Positions 26,141 through 35,130 of a stretch of DNA of 64,000 nucleotides are shown piece after piece (the stretch's first letter is position 1; the number at the start of each line of letters is the position of its first letter). Source of the stretch: Actinomycetes bacterium (lineage in GTDB: Bacteria > Actinomycetota > Actinomycetes > Actinomycetales > Dermatophilaceae); contig JAEZWF010000016.1 of the NCBI GenBank assembly GCA_023420415.1, positions 1 to 64,000 on the forward strand. The letters run 5' to 3'. Both the position numbers and the translations under genes were made by a program. The notes below the pieces were generated by a model. The model made no database searches. It worked only from the letters and a program-made list of their open reading frames with translations, and was not told where the DNA came from.

Positions 26141-28444
26141 ATGCAGCCATGGCAGGACCCGAACCGCAGCGTCACCGAGCGCGTCGAGGCGTTGCTGGCC
26201 GAACTGACCCCGCAGGAGAAGGCGGGTCAGCTGGGCAGCTTCTGGCCGACCCCGCCCGAGGACGACACGGTCGCCGGTGACGTCGCCCCCATGTCGACTG
26301 CCTTCGCCGCAGGGCTGCCGTGGGACGACTCGATCGAGCACGGGCTGGGTCACCTGACCCGCAACTACGGTGCCGGGCCGGTCACGGTGGAGGCGGGACT
26401 TGCCCAGCTGCGGCGCCTGCAGGGCGACGTGGTCGCGCAGTCCCGGCACGGCATACCCGCCATCGTCCACGAGGAGTGCCTGACGGGGTTCACCGCGCTC
26501 GGGGCCACGGTCTACCCGGCAGCCATCGCGTGGGGTGCGACGTTCGACCCCGAGCTGGTGCGCGAGATGGCGCGGGCAATCGGCGAGGACATGGCGGCAG
26601 TCGGTGTGCACCAAGGGCTTTCGCCACTGCTCGACGTGGTGCGCGACTACCGGTGGGGGCGTGTGGAGGAGACCTGCGGGGAGGATCCCTATCTCGTCGG
26701 CACCCTCGGCACGGCCTACGTGCAGGGGCTCCAGGCGGCCGGCGTCATGGCGACCCTCAAGCACTTCGTCGGCTACTCCGCGAGCAAGGCCGGCCGCAAC
26801 CACGCCCCCGCCCCGCTGGGTCGGCGCGAGCTGGAGGACATGCTGCTGCCACCGTTCGAGATGGCGGTCCGCGAGGGTGGCGTCCGGTCGGTGATGAACT
26901 CCTACTCCGACATCGACGGTGAGCCGGTGGGCGCGTCCGTCGAGCTGCTCACCACGGTGCTGCGCGACCGCTGGGGCTTCTCCGGCACGGTCGTCTCCGA
27001 CTACTGGGCGGTGACGTTCCTCGAGCTCATGCACCATGTCGCCGGCGACGCTGCCGCGGCGGGTCGGCTCGCGCTGGCTGCCGGGATCGACGTCGAGCTG
27101 CCCGGCACGTCGTCCTACCACTCGCTGGCCGACGACGTCGACGCCGGGCGCCTCGACGAGAAGCTGCTCGACCGCGCGGCCCGGCGGGTGCTGCGGCAGA
27201 AGGTCGAGCTGGGCCTGCTCGACGAGGGCTGGGACGCCCGGACACAGGGTCGTGACCGCGACCTCGACAGCCCGGCCAACCGTGACCTGGCCCGGCGGAT
27301 GGCGCAGGAGAGCATCGTGCTGGTCAAGAACGACGGCATCCTGCCGCTGGTCGGCACCCCGAAGGTCGCGCTCGTCGGACCGACCGCGGACGACCCGCGC
27401 ACCTTCATGGGGTGCTACTCCTTCCCCAACCACATCCTGTCCCGTTACGACGGCGCAGGGCTCGGCATCGAGGTCGCGTCCCTCGCCGACGTCCTCGCCG
27501 AGGCACTGCCCGCGGGTCACCTCACGACGGCGCTCGGGGTGCCGATTCTCGAGCCGGACGCCTCGGGAATCGAGGCGGCGGTGGCGGCGGCCCGTGACGC
27601 CGACGTCGCGATCGTGGCCGTGGGCGACCTGGCCGGACTCTTCGGTCGGGGCACCTCGGGTGAGGGCTGCGACGCCGTCGACCTCTCACTGCCGGGTCTG
27701 CAGGGCCAGCTGGTCGAGGCGGTGCTCGCGACGGGCACGCCAGTGGTCCTGCTCGTCGTGTCTGGTCGGCCATACTCGTTGGGAGAGTACGCCGCTCGCT
27801 GCGCCGCGATCGTGCAGGCCTTCATGCCGGGCGAGGAGGGTGGCGGTGCGCTGCACCGGGTGCTGACCGGCGAGGTCAACCCCAGCGGCCGCCTGCCGAT
27901 CGCGATCCCGGACCACCCGGGCGGGCAGCCCGGCACCTACCTCGCTCCCCCGCTGGCGTGGTACTCCGAGGGCATCTCGAACCTCGACCCGCGGCCGTTG
28001 TACCCGTTCGGGTTCGGGCTGTCGTACACGACGTTCGAACTGTCCGACCTGTCGGTGTCCGCGGCGGAGATGGCGACGGATGGCACGGTCGAGGTGTCGG
28101 TGACCGTCCGGAACACCGGCGACCGCTCAGGCAGCGAGGTGGTCCAGCTCTACCTCAGCGACCCCGTGGCGCAGGTGACGCGGCCGATCAAGGAGCTCAT
28201 CGGCTACGCCAAGGTGCCACTCGAGCCCGGACAGTCCCGCCGCATGACGTTCACGGTCCACGCCGACCGGCTGTCGTTCACCGGGCTGCGGCACCAGCGG
28301 ATCGTCGAGCCCGGCGACATCGTGCTCTCGGTCGGCACGTCCAGTGAGGACCGTCCGCTGGCGGTGACCGTGCGCGTCACCGGCGAGGAGCGCATCGTCG
28401 GTGAAGGACGTGTCCTCACGACTCCGGTCCGCATCGACCCCTGA
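26141..28444 (+). CDS. glycoside hydrolase family 3 (beta-glucosidase/beta-xylosidase)
   Basis: 767 residues without a signal peptide, so cytoplasmic. GH3 N-terminal barrel with KHF (207-209) and the nucleophile Asp287 in SGTVVSDYWAV. The alpha/beta sandwich domain follows, then a fibronectin-III-like C-terminal domain (VTVRNTGDRSGSEVVQLYLSD). AGGAG precedes the ATG. It sits between the importer genes and xylose isomerase, which favours cleavage of imported xylo-oligosaccharides. GH3 specificity cannot be read from sequence. HGIPA (103-107) uses a rare ATA isoleucine codon within the GGCATAC element. Confidence 0.9.
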   Translation: MQPWQDPNRSVTERVEALLAELTPQEKAGQLGSFWPTPPEDDTVAGDVAPMSTAFAAGLPWDDSIEHGLGHLTRNYGAGPVTVEAGLAQLRRLQGDVVAQSRHGIPAIVHEECLTGFTALGATVYPAAIAWGATFDPELVREMARAIGEDMAAVGVHQGLSPLLDVVRDYRWGRVEETCGEDPYLVGTLGTAYVQGLQAAGVMATLKHFVGYSASKAGRNHAPAPLGRRELEDMLLPPFEMAVREGGVRSVMNSYSDIDGEPVGASVELLTTVLRDRWGFSGTVVSDYWAVTFLELMHHVAGDAAAAGRLALAAGIDVELPGTSSYHSLADDVDAGRLDEKLLDRAARRVLRQKVELGLLDEGWDARTQGRDRDLDSPANRDLARRMAQESIVLVKNDGILPLVGTPKVALVGPTADDPRTFMGCYSFPNHILSRYDGAGLGIEVASLADVLAEALPAGHLTTALGVPILEPDASGIEAAVAAARDADVAIVAVGDLAGLFGRGTSGEGCDAVDLSLPGLQGQLVEAVLATGTPVVLLVVSGRPYSLGEYAARCAAIVQAFMPGEEGGGALHRVLTGEVNPSGRLPIAIPDHPGGQPGTYLAPPLAWYSEGISNLDPRPLYPFGFGLSYTTFELSDLSVSAAEMATDGTVEVSVTVRNTGDRSGSEVVQLYLSDPVAQVTRPIKELIGYAKVPLEPGQSRRMTFTVHADRLSFTGLRHQRIVEPGDIVLSVGTSSEDRPLAVTVRVTGEERIVGEGRVLTTPVRIDP

Positions 28445-28547
28445 CGCCGGGCCCATCACCTGACCCGGGCCCCATCAGTTGACCCCGAGCCCATCCCTGA
28501 CCCCAGACCCACCCCCGACTGACCGCAACCCTCGACAGGAGCGAACC

Positions 28548-29726
28548 ATGACCCGCACCCCCACCCCTGACGACCGCTTCTCCTTCGGCCTGTGGACCGT
28601 CGGCTGGACCGGCACCGACCCGTTCGGTGCGCCGACCCGCCCCGCCCTCGACCCGTGGGAGTACGCGGACAAGCTCGCCGAGCTCGGCGCCTGGGGCGTC
28701 ACCTTCCATGACAACGACGTGTTCCCGTTCGAGGCGACCGAGGCCGAGCGCGACCAGATCGTCTCCCGCTTCAAGCAGGCCACCGACGACGCCGGGCTCG
28801 TGATCGAGATGGTCACGACCAACACGTTCTCGCACCCCGTCTTCAAGGACGGCGGCCTCACGTCGAACGACCGCTCGGTCCGCAGGTTCGGGCTCCGCAA
28901 GATCCTGCGTGCCGTCGACCTGGCCGCCGAGCTCGGTGCGACGACGTTCGTCATGTGGGGTGGCCGTGAGGGCGCGGAGTACGACGGCTCCAAGGACCTG
29001 TGGGCGGCGTTCGACCGCTACAAGGAAGGCGTCGACACCATCGCGGCATACATCAAGGACCGCGGCTATGACATGCGAATCGCGTTGGAGCCCAAGCCCA
29101 ACGAGCCGCGCGGTGACATCTTCCTGCCCACGGTGGGGCATGCGCTGGCGTTCATCGCCGAGCTCGAGAACGGCGACATCGTCGGCCTCAACCCCGAGAC
29201 CGGCCACGAGCAGATGGCCAACCTCAACTACACCCACCAGCTCGCCCAGGCGCTGTGGAGCGGCAAGCTGTTCCACCTGGACCTCAACGGACAGCGCGGC
29301 CTGAAGTACGACCAGGACCTCGTCTTCGGTCATGGTGACCTGCTCTCGGCGTTCTTCACCGTCGACCTCATCGAGAACGGCTTCCCCGGCCACCCCGAGG
29401 CGCCGACGTACACCGGCCCGCGCCACTTCGACTACAAGCCGTCGCGCACCGAACACCTGGACGGCGTGTGGGAGTCGGCCAAGGCGTGCATGTCGACCTA
29501 CCTCGGGCTCGCCGAGAAGGCCAAGGCGTTCCGTGCCGACCCGCGGGTGACGGAGGCGCTCGAGTATGCCGGCGTGGCGTCGTTGCAGGAGCCGACCCTC
29601 GCCGACGGTGAGACGATCGAGGCGTTCCTCGGTACCGACGACGGCTTCGACGCCACGAAGGCGGCCGAGCGCGACTTCGGCTTCGTGCGGCTCAACCAGC
29701 TCGCCGTCGAACACCTCATCGGCTGA
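28548..29726 (+). CDS. xylA: xylose isomerase
   Basis: 392 residues, the short actinobacterial class. Converts D-xylose to D-xylulose in the cytoplasm with two divalent metal ions. Visible: FSFGLWTVGWTGTDPFG, the catalytic His in VTFHDNDVFPFE, VMWGGREGAEYD, the metal-binding ALEPKPNEPRGDIFLPT, and HLDLNGQRGLKYDQDLVFGHGD. The ATG at 28548 is preceded by AGGAG. It is flanked by two GH3 genes and lies downstream of the importer. No xylulokinase gene is in the window. Confidence 0.96.
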   Translation: MTRTPTPDDRFSFGLWTVGWTGTDPFGAPTRPALDPWEYADKLAELGAWGVTFHDNDVFPFEATEAERDQIVSRFKQATDDAGLVIEMVTTNTFSHPVFKDGGLTSNDRSVRRFGLRKILRAVDLAAELGATTFVMWGGREGAEYDGSKDLWAAFDRYKEGVDTIAAYIKDRGYDMRIALEPKPNEPRGDIFLPTVGHALAFIAELENGDIVGLNPETGHEQMANLNYTHQLAQALWSGKLFHLDLNGQRGLKYDQDLVFGHGDLLSAFFTVDLIENGFPGHPEAPTYTGPRHFDYKPSRTEHLDGVWESAKACMSTYLGLAEKAKAFRADPRVTEALEYAGVASLQEPTLADGETIEAFLGTDDGFDATKAAERDFGFVRLNQLAVEHLIG

Positions 29727-29746
29727 CCACCCCGGGGAAGGACCTC

Positions 29747-32077
29747 ATGACCGTGGAGCACAGGGAAGGGACCGACGTGGATACCGACGTGGAGACAACC
29801 GGCCAGCCGCAGCAGGACGTGGAGCAGCCGAACGCACCGCGCGGCGACGTGGAGTCGCGGGTGGACGACCTGCTGGCGCAGATGTCGCTCGGGGACAAGG
29901 CGGCCCAGCTGACGCAGTACTTCCACTTCGGGCGCCAGGACGACGCCAACAGCCCCGGCGGCGACTTCCTTCCGTCGCAACAGGCTGCCGCGGTCGAGGA
30001 GGCCATCGGCCGAGGCGAGGTCGGGTCGCTGCTGTTCGTGACCGACCCCGAGCAGGTCAACCGGCTGCAGCGGCTCGTCATCGAAGGCAACCGGCACGGC
30101 ATACCCGCCCTCTTCGGTTTCGACGTCATCCACGGGCTGCGCACGATCTTCCCCGTGCCCATCGCGATGGCGGCCTCGTGGGACCCGGCCGCGATCGAGG
30201 CCGGTCAGGCGGTCGCCGCACGCGAGGCGCGGGCCGTCGGGGTGCACTGGACGTTCGCACCCAACGTCGACATCGCCCGCGACCCGCGCTGGGGCCGCAT
30301 CATCGAGGGCGCGGGTGAGGACCCATTCCTCGGTGCTGCGGTCGCGGCCGCCCAGGTGCGCGGCTTCCAGGGCGATGCAGTCGGCACGCCGGAGCGGGTC
30401 ATCGCCGGCCCCAAGCACTTTGCGGCCTATGGCGCGACAGTGGGCGGACGCGACTACGACGAGGTCAACGTCTCGGATGCCGAGCTGTGGAACGTCTACC
30501 TGCCGCCGTTCAAGTCGGCGGTCGACGCCGGGGCGGGGAACGTCATGACGGCGTACATGGACCTCAACGGCATCCCGGCGACCGGCAACGAGTGGCTGCT
30601 CAAGGACGTCCTCCGTGACGCGTGGGGGTTCCAGGGCTTCCTCGTCAGTGACGCCAACGCGGTGCGCAGCCTCGTGACACACGGGTTCGCTGCCGACCTG
30701 ACCGACGCCGCCGCACGAGCCGTCGAAGCCGGCCTGGACCTCGAGATGGCGATCAGCGACGCGGCATACGCCCACCTCGTCGACGCCGTCGAACGCGGTC
30801 TGGTGAGCGAGGAGGCGGTCGACGCGTGCGTGCGTCGCGTCCTCGCGGCCAAGGTGCGCATGGGGCTGTTCGACGACCCTTACATCGACGTCGACGAGGC
30901 GCGTGAGGTCCTGGCTGACCCGGCCCACCGGGAGGCTGCGCGGTCAGCTGCCGAGCGCTCAGCAGTGTTGCTGCGCAACGAAAACAACGTACTGCCGCTC
31001 GACCCAGGCGCCCTGTCGTCCGTCGCCGTCATCGGCCCGCTGGCCGACTCGCGGCGCGACATCCTGGGGCCGTGGTGCTTCGACTTCGACCTCGACGAGA
31101 CCGTGTCCGTGCTCGAGGGCATCCGCGGCCGGGTCGGTGACGAGGTGGAGGTGAGGTATGCCGCGGGCGTGCGTCCCGTACAGCGTGGCACGGCCTCGAT
31201 CTTCGACGCCTTCGGGGGCAACAGCCCGGTGGACCCGGAGGGTTTCGACGACGAGGCCGAGCTGGCGCGGGCGGTCGAGACGGCGAGGTCGAGCGACGTC
31301 GCGGTGGTCGTCGTCGGCGAGTGGCAGAACATGGTGGGCGAGCAGGCGTCGCGCTCCTCGCTGGACCTGCCGGGTCGGCAGCTCGAGCTGCTGCAGGCAG
31401 TGGTCGAGACCGGTACACCGGTGGTGCTGCTGGTGATGAACGGCCGACCGGTGGACCTGCGGTGGGCAGCCGAGCACGTGCCCGCGATCCTCGAGATCTG
31501 GTATCCCGGCACGCAGGGCGGTGCCGCTGTCGCGAGGCTGCTCTTCGGCGACGTCTCCCCCGGCGGCAAGCTGCCGTTCACGTGGCCGCGGTCGGTCGGG
31601 CAGGTGCCGATCCACTACGCGCACACCACCTCTCACGATCCCGACAACCAGGGACTGCGCTACTGGGATGAGCCGAGCATTCCCCTGTTCGCGTTCGGGC
31701 ACGGGCTGGCGTACTCGACGTTCGAGTACTCGGACCTCGCCGTCGACCAGGCTTCGGTCGGGCCCGATGGCGACGTCACCGTGACCGCCACCGTCACCAA
31801 CAGGGGTGAGCGGGACGCCGACGAGGTGGTGCAGCTCTACCTGCACCAGCGGCACGGCGCGGCGTCTCGACCGGTCCGCGAGCTCAAGGGTTTCCAGCGG
31901 GTGCCGCTGCGGGCGGGTGAGTCCACACAGGTGCGGTTCGTCATCGGGCCCGACCAGCGGCGCTACTGGAACGCGGCCAAGCGCGACTGGGTGCTCGACC
32001 CGTCGACCTTCGACGTCTGGGTGGGAGGCGACTCGACCGCCGACCTCACGACCACGTTCGAGGTGACGCCCGACTGA
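29747..32077 (+). CDS. glycoside hydrolase family 3 (BglX-type)
   Basis: 776 residues, no signal peptide. The first 35 residues are an acidic Gln/Asp/Glu-rich extension. The barrel carries HGIPALFGFDVIHGLRTIFPVPIAMA, KHF (223-225) and the nucleophile Asp302 in FLVSDANAV. A C-terminal fibronectin-III-like domain follows. It differs from the 767-residue GH3 upstream, so the two probably have different linkage or size preference. Only 20 bases separate it from xylA, so it belongs to the same operon. The exact substrate is inference from context. Confidence 0.9.
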   Translation: MTVEHREGTDVDTDVETTGQPQQDVEQPNAPRGDVESRVDDLLAQMSLGDKAAQLTQYFHFGRQDDANSPGGDFLPSQQAAAVEEAIGRGEVGSLLFVTDPEQVNRLQRLVIEGNRHGIPALFGFDVIHGLRTIFPVPIAMAASWDPAAIEAGQAVAAREARAVGVHWTFAPNVDIARDPRWGRIIEGAGEDPFLGAAVAAAQVRGFQGDAVGTPERVIAGPKHFAAYGATVGGRDYDEVNVSDAELWNVYLPPFKSAVDAGAGNVMTAYMDLNGIPATGNEWLLKDVLRDAWGFQGFLVSDANAVRSLVTHGFAADLTDAAARAVEAGLDLEMAISDAAYAHLVDAVERGLVSEEAVDACVRRVLAAKVRMGLFDDPYIDVDEAREVLADPAHREAARSAAERSAVLLRNENNVLPLDPGALSSVAVIGPLADSRRDILGPWCFDFDLDETVSVLEGIRGRVGDEVEVRYAAGVRPVQRGTASIFDAFGGNSPVDPEGFDDEAELARAVETARSSDVAVVVVGEWQNMVGEQASRSSLDLPGRQLELLQAVVETGTPVVLLVMNGRPVDLRWAAEHVPAILEIWYPGTQGGAAVARLLFGDVSPGGKLPFTWPRSVGQVPIHYAHTTSHDPDNQGLRYWDEPSIPLFAFGHGLAYSTFEYSDLAVDQASVGPDGDVTVTATVTNRGERDADEVVQLYLHQRHGAASRPVRELKGFQRVPLRAGESTQVRFVIGPDQRRYWNAAKRDWVLDPSTFDVWVGGDSTADLTTTFEVTPD

Positions 32078-32093
32078 GGCGCGCGGACGTCGC

Positions 32094-33491
32094 TCAGGAG
32101 GGACGCGGCATACCCAAGTGGTCGAACTGACGCTGACGCTCGCCGTCACCGCCGTGTTTGGTGAGGTAGTCGGCGGCTCGGCGGATGTCGGACACGAGGT
32201 CGTCGGCGAGGTCACGGCTGAGGCCGTTGCGCACGACGATGCGCTGCAGGATGCGGTTGGAGAGGTTGTCGGGCAAAGGGTAGGACGGCACCTGCCAACC
32301 GGTCGTGCGCAGCTGGTTGGAGGCGTCGAAGGCGGTCCACCCCGAGACCTGGTCGTCGACCTGCAGCGCAACGACCGGCATCATGAGTTCCCTTGTGTAG
32401 AGCGAGAACTCGGGCATGCGGTCGACTTCTTCGGCGATGTGTCGGGCGACGTCGAGCGTGGCCTGCTGCACCTGCCGGTAGCCCTCGCGGCCGAGCCGGA
32501 GGAACTGGTAGTACTGCACCATCACCTGCGACGCCGGGCGTGAGAAGTTGAGCGTCAGCGACGGGGTGTCACCGCCGAGGTAGGCGACGTGGAAGACCAT
32601 CTCCTCCGGCACCAGGTCGGCCTCGCGCCAGACCACCCAGCCGACACCGGGCGCGACGAGGCCGTACTTGTGGCCGGACGTGTTGATGGACGCGACGCGC
32701 TCGAGCCGGAAGTCCCACTCGAGTTCGGGCTGCAGGAACGGCGCCAGCATCCCGCCGGAGGCCGCGTCGATGTGCAGGGGCACGTCGAGCCCGGTGTCGC
32801 GCTGGATCTGGTCGAGGGCGGCGGCGAGCTCGGCGATGGGCTCGTAGGCGCCGGTGTAGGTGACGCCGAGGATGCCGACGACACCGATGGTGCGCTCGTC
32901 GACGTGGTCAGCGAGCTGGTCGCCGCGGAGCACTGGGTGCTCGTCGTCGATCGGCACGAGCCGAGCCTCGACGTCGAAGTAGTTGCAGAACTTCTCCCAG
33001 CAGACCTGCACCGCCGAGCTCATCACCAGGTTGGGCCGGTCGGTGTCCTTGCCCGCGGACCGGCGCGCCGCCTGCCACCGCTTCTTGAGCGCCAGCGCGC
33101 CGAGCATCGCAGCCTCCGACGAGCCGACGGTAGAGGTCCCCATCGCCCGCGCAGGGTCGGGCGCGTGCCAGAGGTCGGCGAGCATCCGCCAGCACCGGTG
33201 CTCGACCTCGGCGGCCATCGGGTACTCGTCCTTGTCGATGAGGTTCTTGTCGGCGGCCTGCAGGTAGATCTGCTCGGCGCGCTCGTCCATCCACGTGGTC
33301 ACGAAGGTCGCGAGGTTCTGCCGGGCGTTGCCGTCGAGCTGCACGGCGTCGTGGACGAGCTGGTATGCCGTGTCGGGCAGGGAACCGCTGTCGGGCAGCC
33401 GGTAGCGCGGGATGGAGCGTTGCAGCTCAGGCCTGGCGAAGATGGGCGTGATGACCAGGTCGTCGGGACGCTCGGGCTCGAATCGCACCAT
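32094..33491 (-). CDS. gadB: glutamate decarboxylase
   Basis: 465 residues from the ATG at 33491, chosen because it places LDGNARQNLATF about 50 residues in, as in E. coli GadB (466 residues). The open frame goes on to 33554. PLP-dependent conversion of glutamate to GABA, usually for acid resistance. Visible: LDGNARQNLATF, GTSTVGSSEAAMLGALALKKRW, HIDAASGGMLAPF, and the PLP lysine in SINTSGHKYGL. No glutamate/GABA antiporter gene is adjacent. Transcribed alone. Confidence 0.92.
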   Translation of the reverse strand: MVRFEPERPDDLVITPIFARPELQRSIPRYRLPDSGSLPDTAYQLVHDAVQLDGNARQNLATFVTTWMDERAEQIYLQAADKNLIDKDEYPMAAEVEHRCWRMLADLWHAPDPARAMGTSTVGSSEAAMLGALALKKRWQAARRSAGKDTDRPNLVMSSAVQVCWEKFCNYFDVEARLVPIDDEHPVLRGDQLADHVDERTIGVVGILGVTYTGAYEPIAELAAALDQIQRDTGLDVPLHIDAASGGMLAPFLQPELEWDFRLERVASINTSGHKYGLVAPGVGWVVWREADLVPEEMVFHVAYLGGDTPSLTLNFSRPASQVMVQYYQFLRLGREGYRQVQQATLDVARHIAEEVDRMPEFSLYTRELMMPVVALQVDDQVSGWTAFDASNQLRTTGWQVPSYPLPDNLSNRILQRIVVRNGLSRDLADDLVSDIRRAADYLTKHGGDGERQRQFDHLGMPRPS

Positions 33492-33577
33492 GGGCCACTC
33501 TTGCGTCGCGGCGGCGCGCACCGCAACCGGTGCGATCCGCGGCATACCGGCCATCCCGCTTGCTCAGGCTCGAGCTG

Positions 33578-34948
33578 TCACGGACGCACGCGAGGTGCCG
33601 TCGACCGGCGGCGCAGGCCCTCGAGGAGCGCGGTGCGGCCGGCTTCGGTGACACGCACGTGTCGGTCGAGAACGGTGCCGTCTCGCTCAACCCAGCCGAA
33701 GACCGCGAGCAGACGCAGGACGTCCCAATTCACGACAGCCGCATCGTGCCTGTTGATCCGGTCGTTGCCCACCATGAACTGAGTCCGCAGCCCGCGCAAC
33801 AGTCCCTCCTCCAGCTGGTCGACCGGCAACCACGTCGCGGGTTCGGCGGACAGGAGCATTATCGAGGTGATGGTCGTGGCCTCGCCCAGCCACGCATCTG
33901 GTCGGTATGCCGCGTCGAGGACCCTCGCGGCAAAGTCACGGGGACGTCGCCGAGCTTGTCGTCCCTTGGGGGACAGCGAGAGCAGCCCGCGCCTTGTCGT
34001 GGTGAGGCCCGCGTCCTTGGCCAGCTGTCTGAGCGAGGTCAGGTGGGGCAGGTTGCTCTCGCCGCGCAGGGTGGAAAAGGGATGCATCTCGAACCAGCCG
34101 TAGCGCTCGTCAGCGGCGAGGGCCAGGGCCTTGGGCAGGTAGCCGGCCTGCGTGAGTTTGGCGCCGTCTGCGAGCCGGTCCAGGAGCCACGTGAGCGGCT
34201 CGAGGGTGTCCGCGACCTGGTCGAGTCGGGCATCAGCGGCGCCAGGCCCCTGCGCGTCGAGCGAGTTCGATGCCTGCTGCAGCCCTGGGCTGACCGCAAC
34301 ACCCTGCCGCGGCAGGTCGCGCAGCCAGGCGGACCGGCGTTCGTCCAGGACCGACTGCAGGACGGTGCGCGGGTCGTCCGGTGTCAGCGGTTCGAGCAGC
34401 TCCGCGCGTGTCACCTCATCGGTCACCTGACGCCAACCTCGTTGTCCTGGTACGAATTTCCCCGCTGCCAGAGCCTCCTCGAGTGCCACGCTGACTCGCA
34501 TGGTGGCGCGGTACTCGTCCACTCCCGTGACCGCACCCCACGCGAGGAGGTCGGTGTCGGGCACCGCGACGCCGGAGCTGTCGAACGCCTTGGTGAACTG
34601 CTTCCGGGCCCGCTCGGTGTCATGGGGCCAGAGGTCGATCAGGGTGTGCGTGGTCTCGGAGCGGCACAAAGCGGCATACCGGTCGAGCCCGGCCGCATCG
34701 AAGACCGCCGCCAACGCCCGCGCGACCTCGTGGTGCTCTGCGGGCTCGACGAGCCACTTCATCGGCAGCGAGTACCAGAGGAAGCCCTGGAGCTCGATCT
34801 GAGTGAGGTCCGCCCAGGTGGTGTCGTCCTCCTCGGGGAGCAGCCAGTTCAGCGCGGCGCGGGCATTCTCTCGGTGGTCGGGGCTGACCGCAGCGAGGGC
34901 TTCGTCGATGCTGATGCCCTCGACCCTGGGGTTGGTCTCGGGGCTCAC
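33578..34948 (-). CDS. hypothetical protein (possibly related to the pRiA4b ORF-3 C-terminal region)
   Basis: 456 residues, soluble. An N-terminal helical part starts VSPDHRENARAALNWLLPEED. The middle has KLTQAGYLPKALALAADERYGWF and ESNLPHLTSLRQLAKDAGLTTTRRGLLSLSPKG, a pattern shared with the C-terminal region of some actinobacterial pRiA4b ORF-3-like proteins. The end is winged-helix-like (VNWDVLRLLAVFGWVERDGTVLDRHVRVTEAGR). No catalytic motif. Probably a DNA- or partner-binding protein; function unknown. Confidence 0.6.
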   Translation of the reverse strand: MSPETNPRVEGISIDEALAAVSPDHRENARAALNWLLPEEDDTTWADLTQIELQGFLWYSLPMKWLVEPAEHHEVARALAAVFDAAGLDRYAALCRSETTHTLIDLWPHDTERARKQFTKAFDSSGVAVPDTDLLAWGAVTGVDEYRATMRVSVALEEALAAGKFVPGQRGWRQVTDEVTRAELLEPLTPDDPRTVLQSVLDERRSAWLRDLPRQGVAVSPGLQQASNSLDAQGPGAADARLDQVADTLEPLTWLLDRLADGAKLTQAGYLPKALALAADERYGWFEMHPFSTLRGESNLPHLTSLRQLAKDAGLTTTRRGLLSLSPKGRQARRRPRDFAARVLDAAYRPDAWLGEATTITSIMLLSAEPATWLPVDQLEEGLLRGLRTQFMVGNDRINRHDAAVVNWDVLRLLAVFGWVERDGTVLDRHVRVTEAGRTALLEGLRRRSTAPRVRP

Positions 34949-35096
34949 GCCACCAGTCGATCACATCGCCGCGTCGACGAGGGGTGGATGCTGCCGACGA
35001 TGTGCCGACATCCGGCGCTCTGGGCGCAGAAAGCCCCGGGGATGGTCCGGTTCGGGCGCCGCCACGGGCTGCGCACCGGTCGAGGCAAGCCGGTGG

Positions 35097-35118
35097 CCCC
35101 GCCGTTGATGTGGCGGGG
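35097..35118. terminator. hairpin after the DUF222/HNH gene
   Basis: CCCCGCC and GGCGGGG, perfect seven-base arms with an eight-base loop, 13 bases beyond the 3' end of the minus-strand HNH gene. Confidence 0.5.
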
Positions 35119-35130
35119 TGTGGGGCGGGG

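Noticed and set aside
25733..27520. 595-codon minus-strand open frame opposite permease and GH3 genes
   Set aside because: Antisense of two conserved genes, with Arg/Gly/Val-rich shadow composition.
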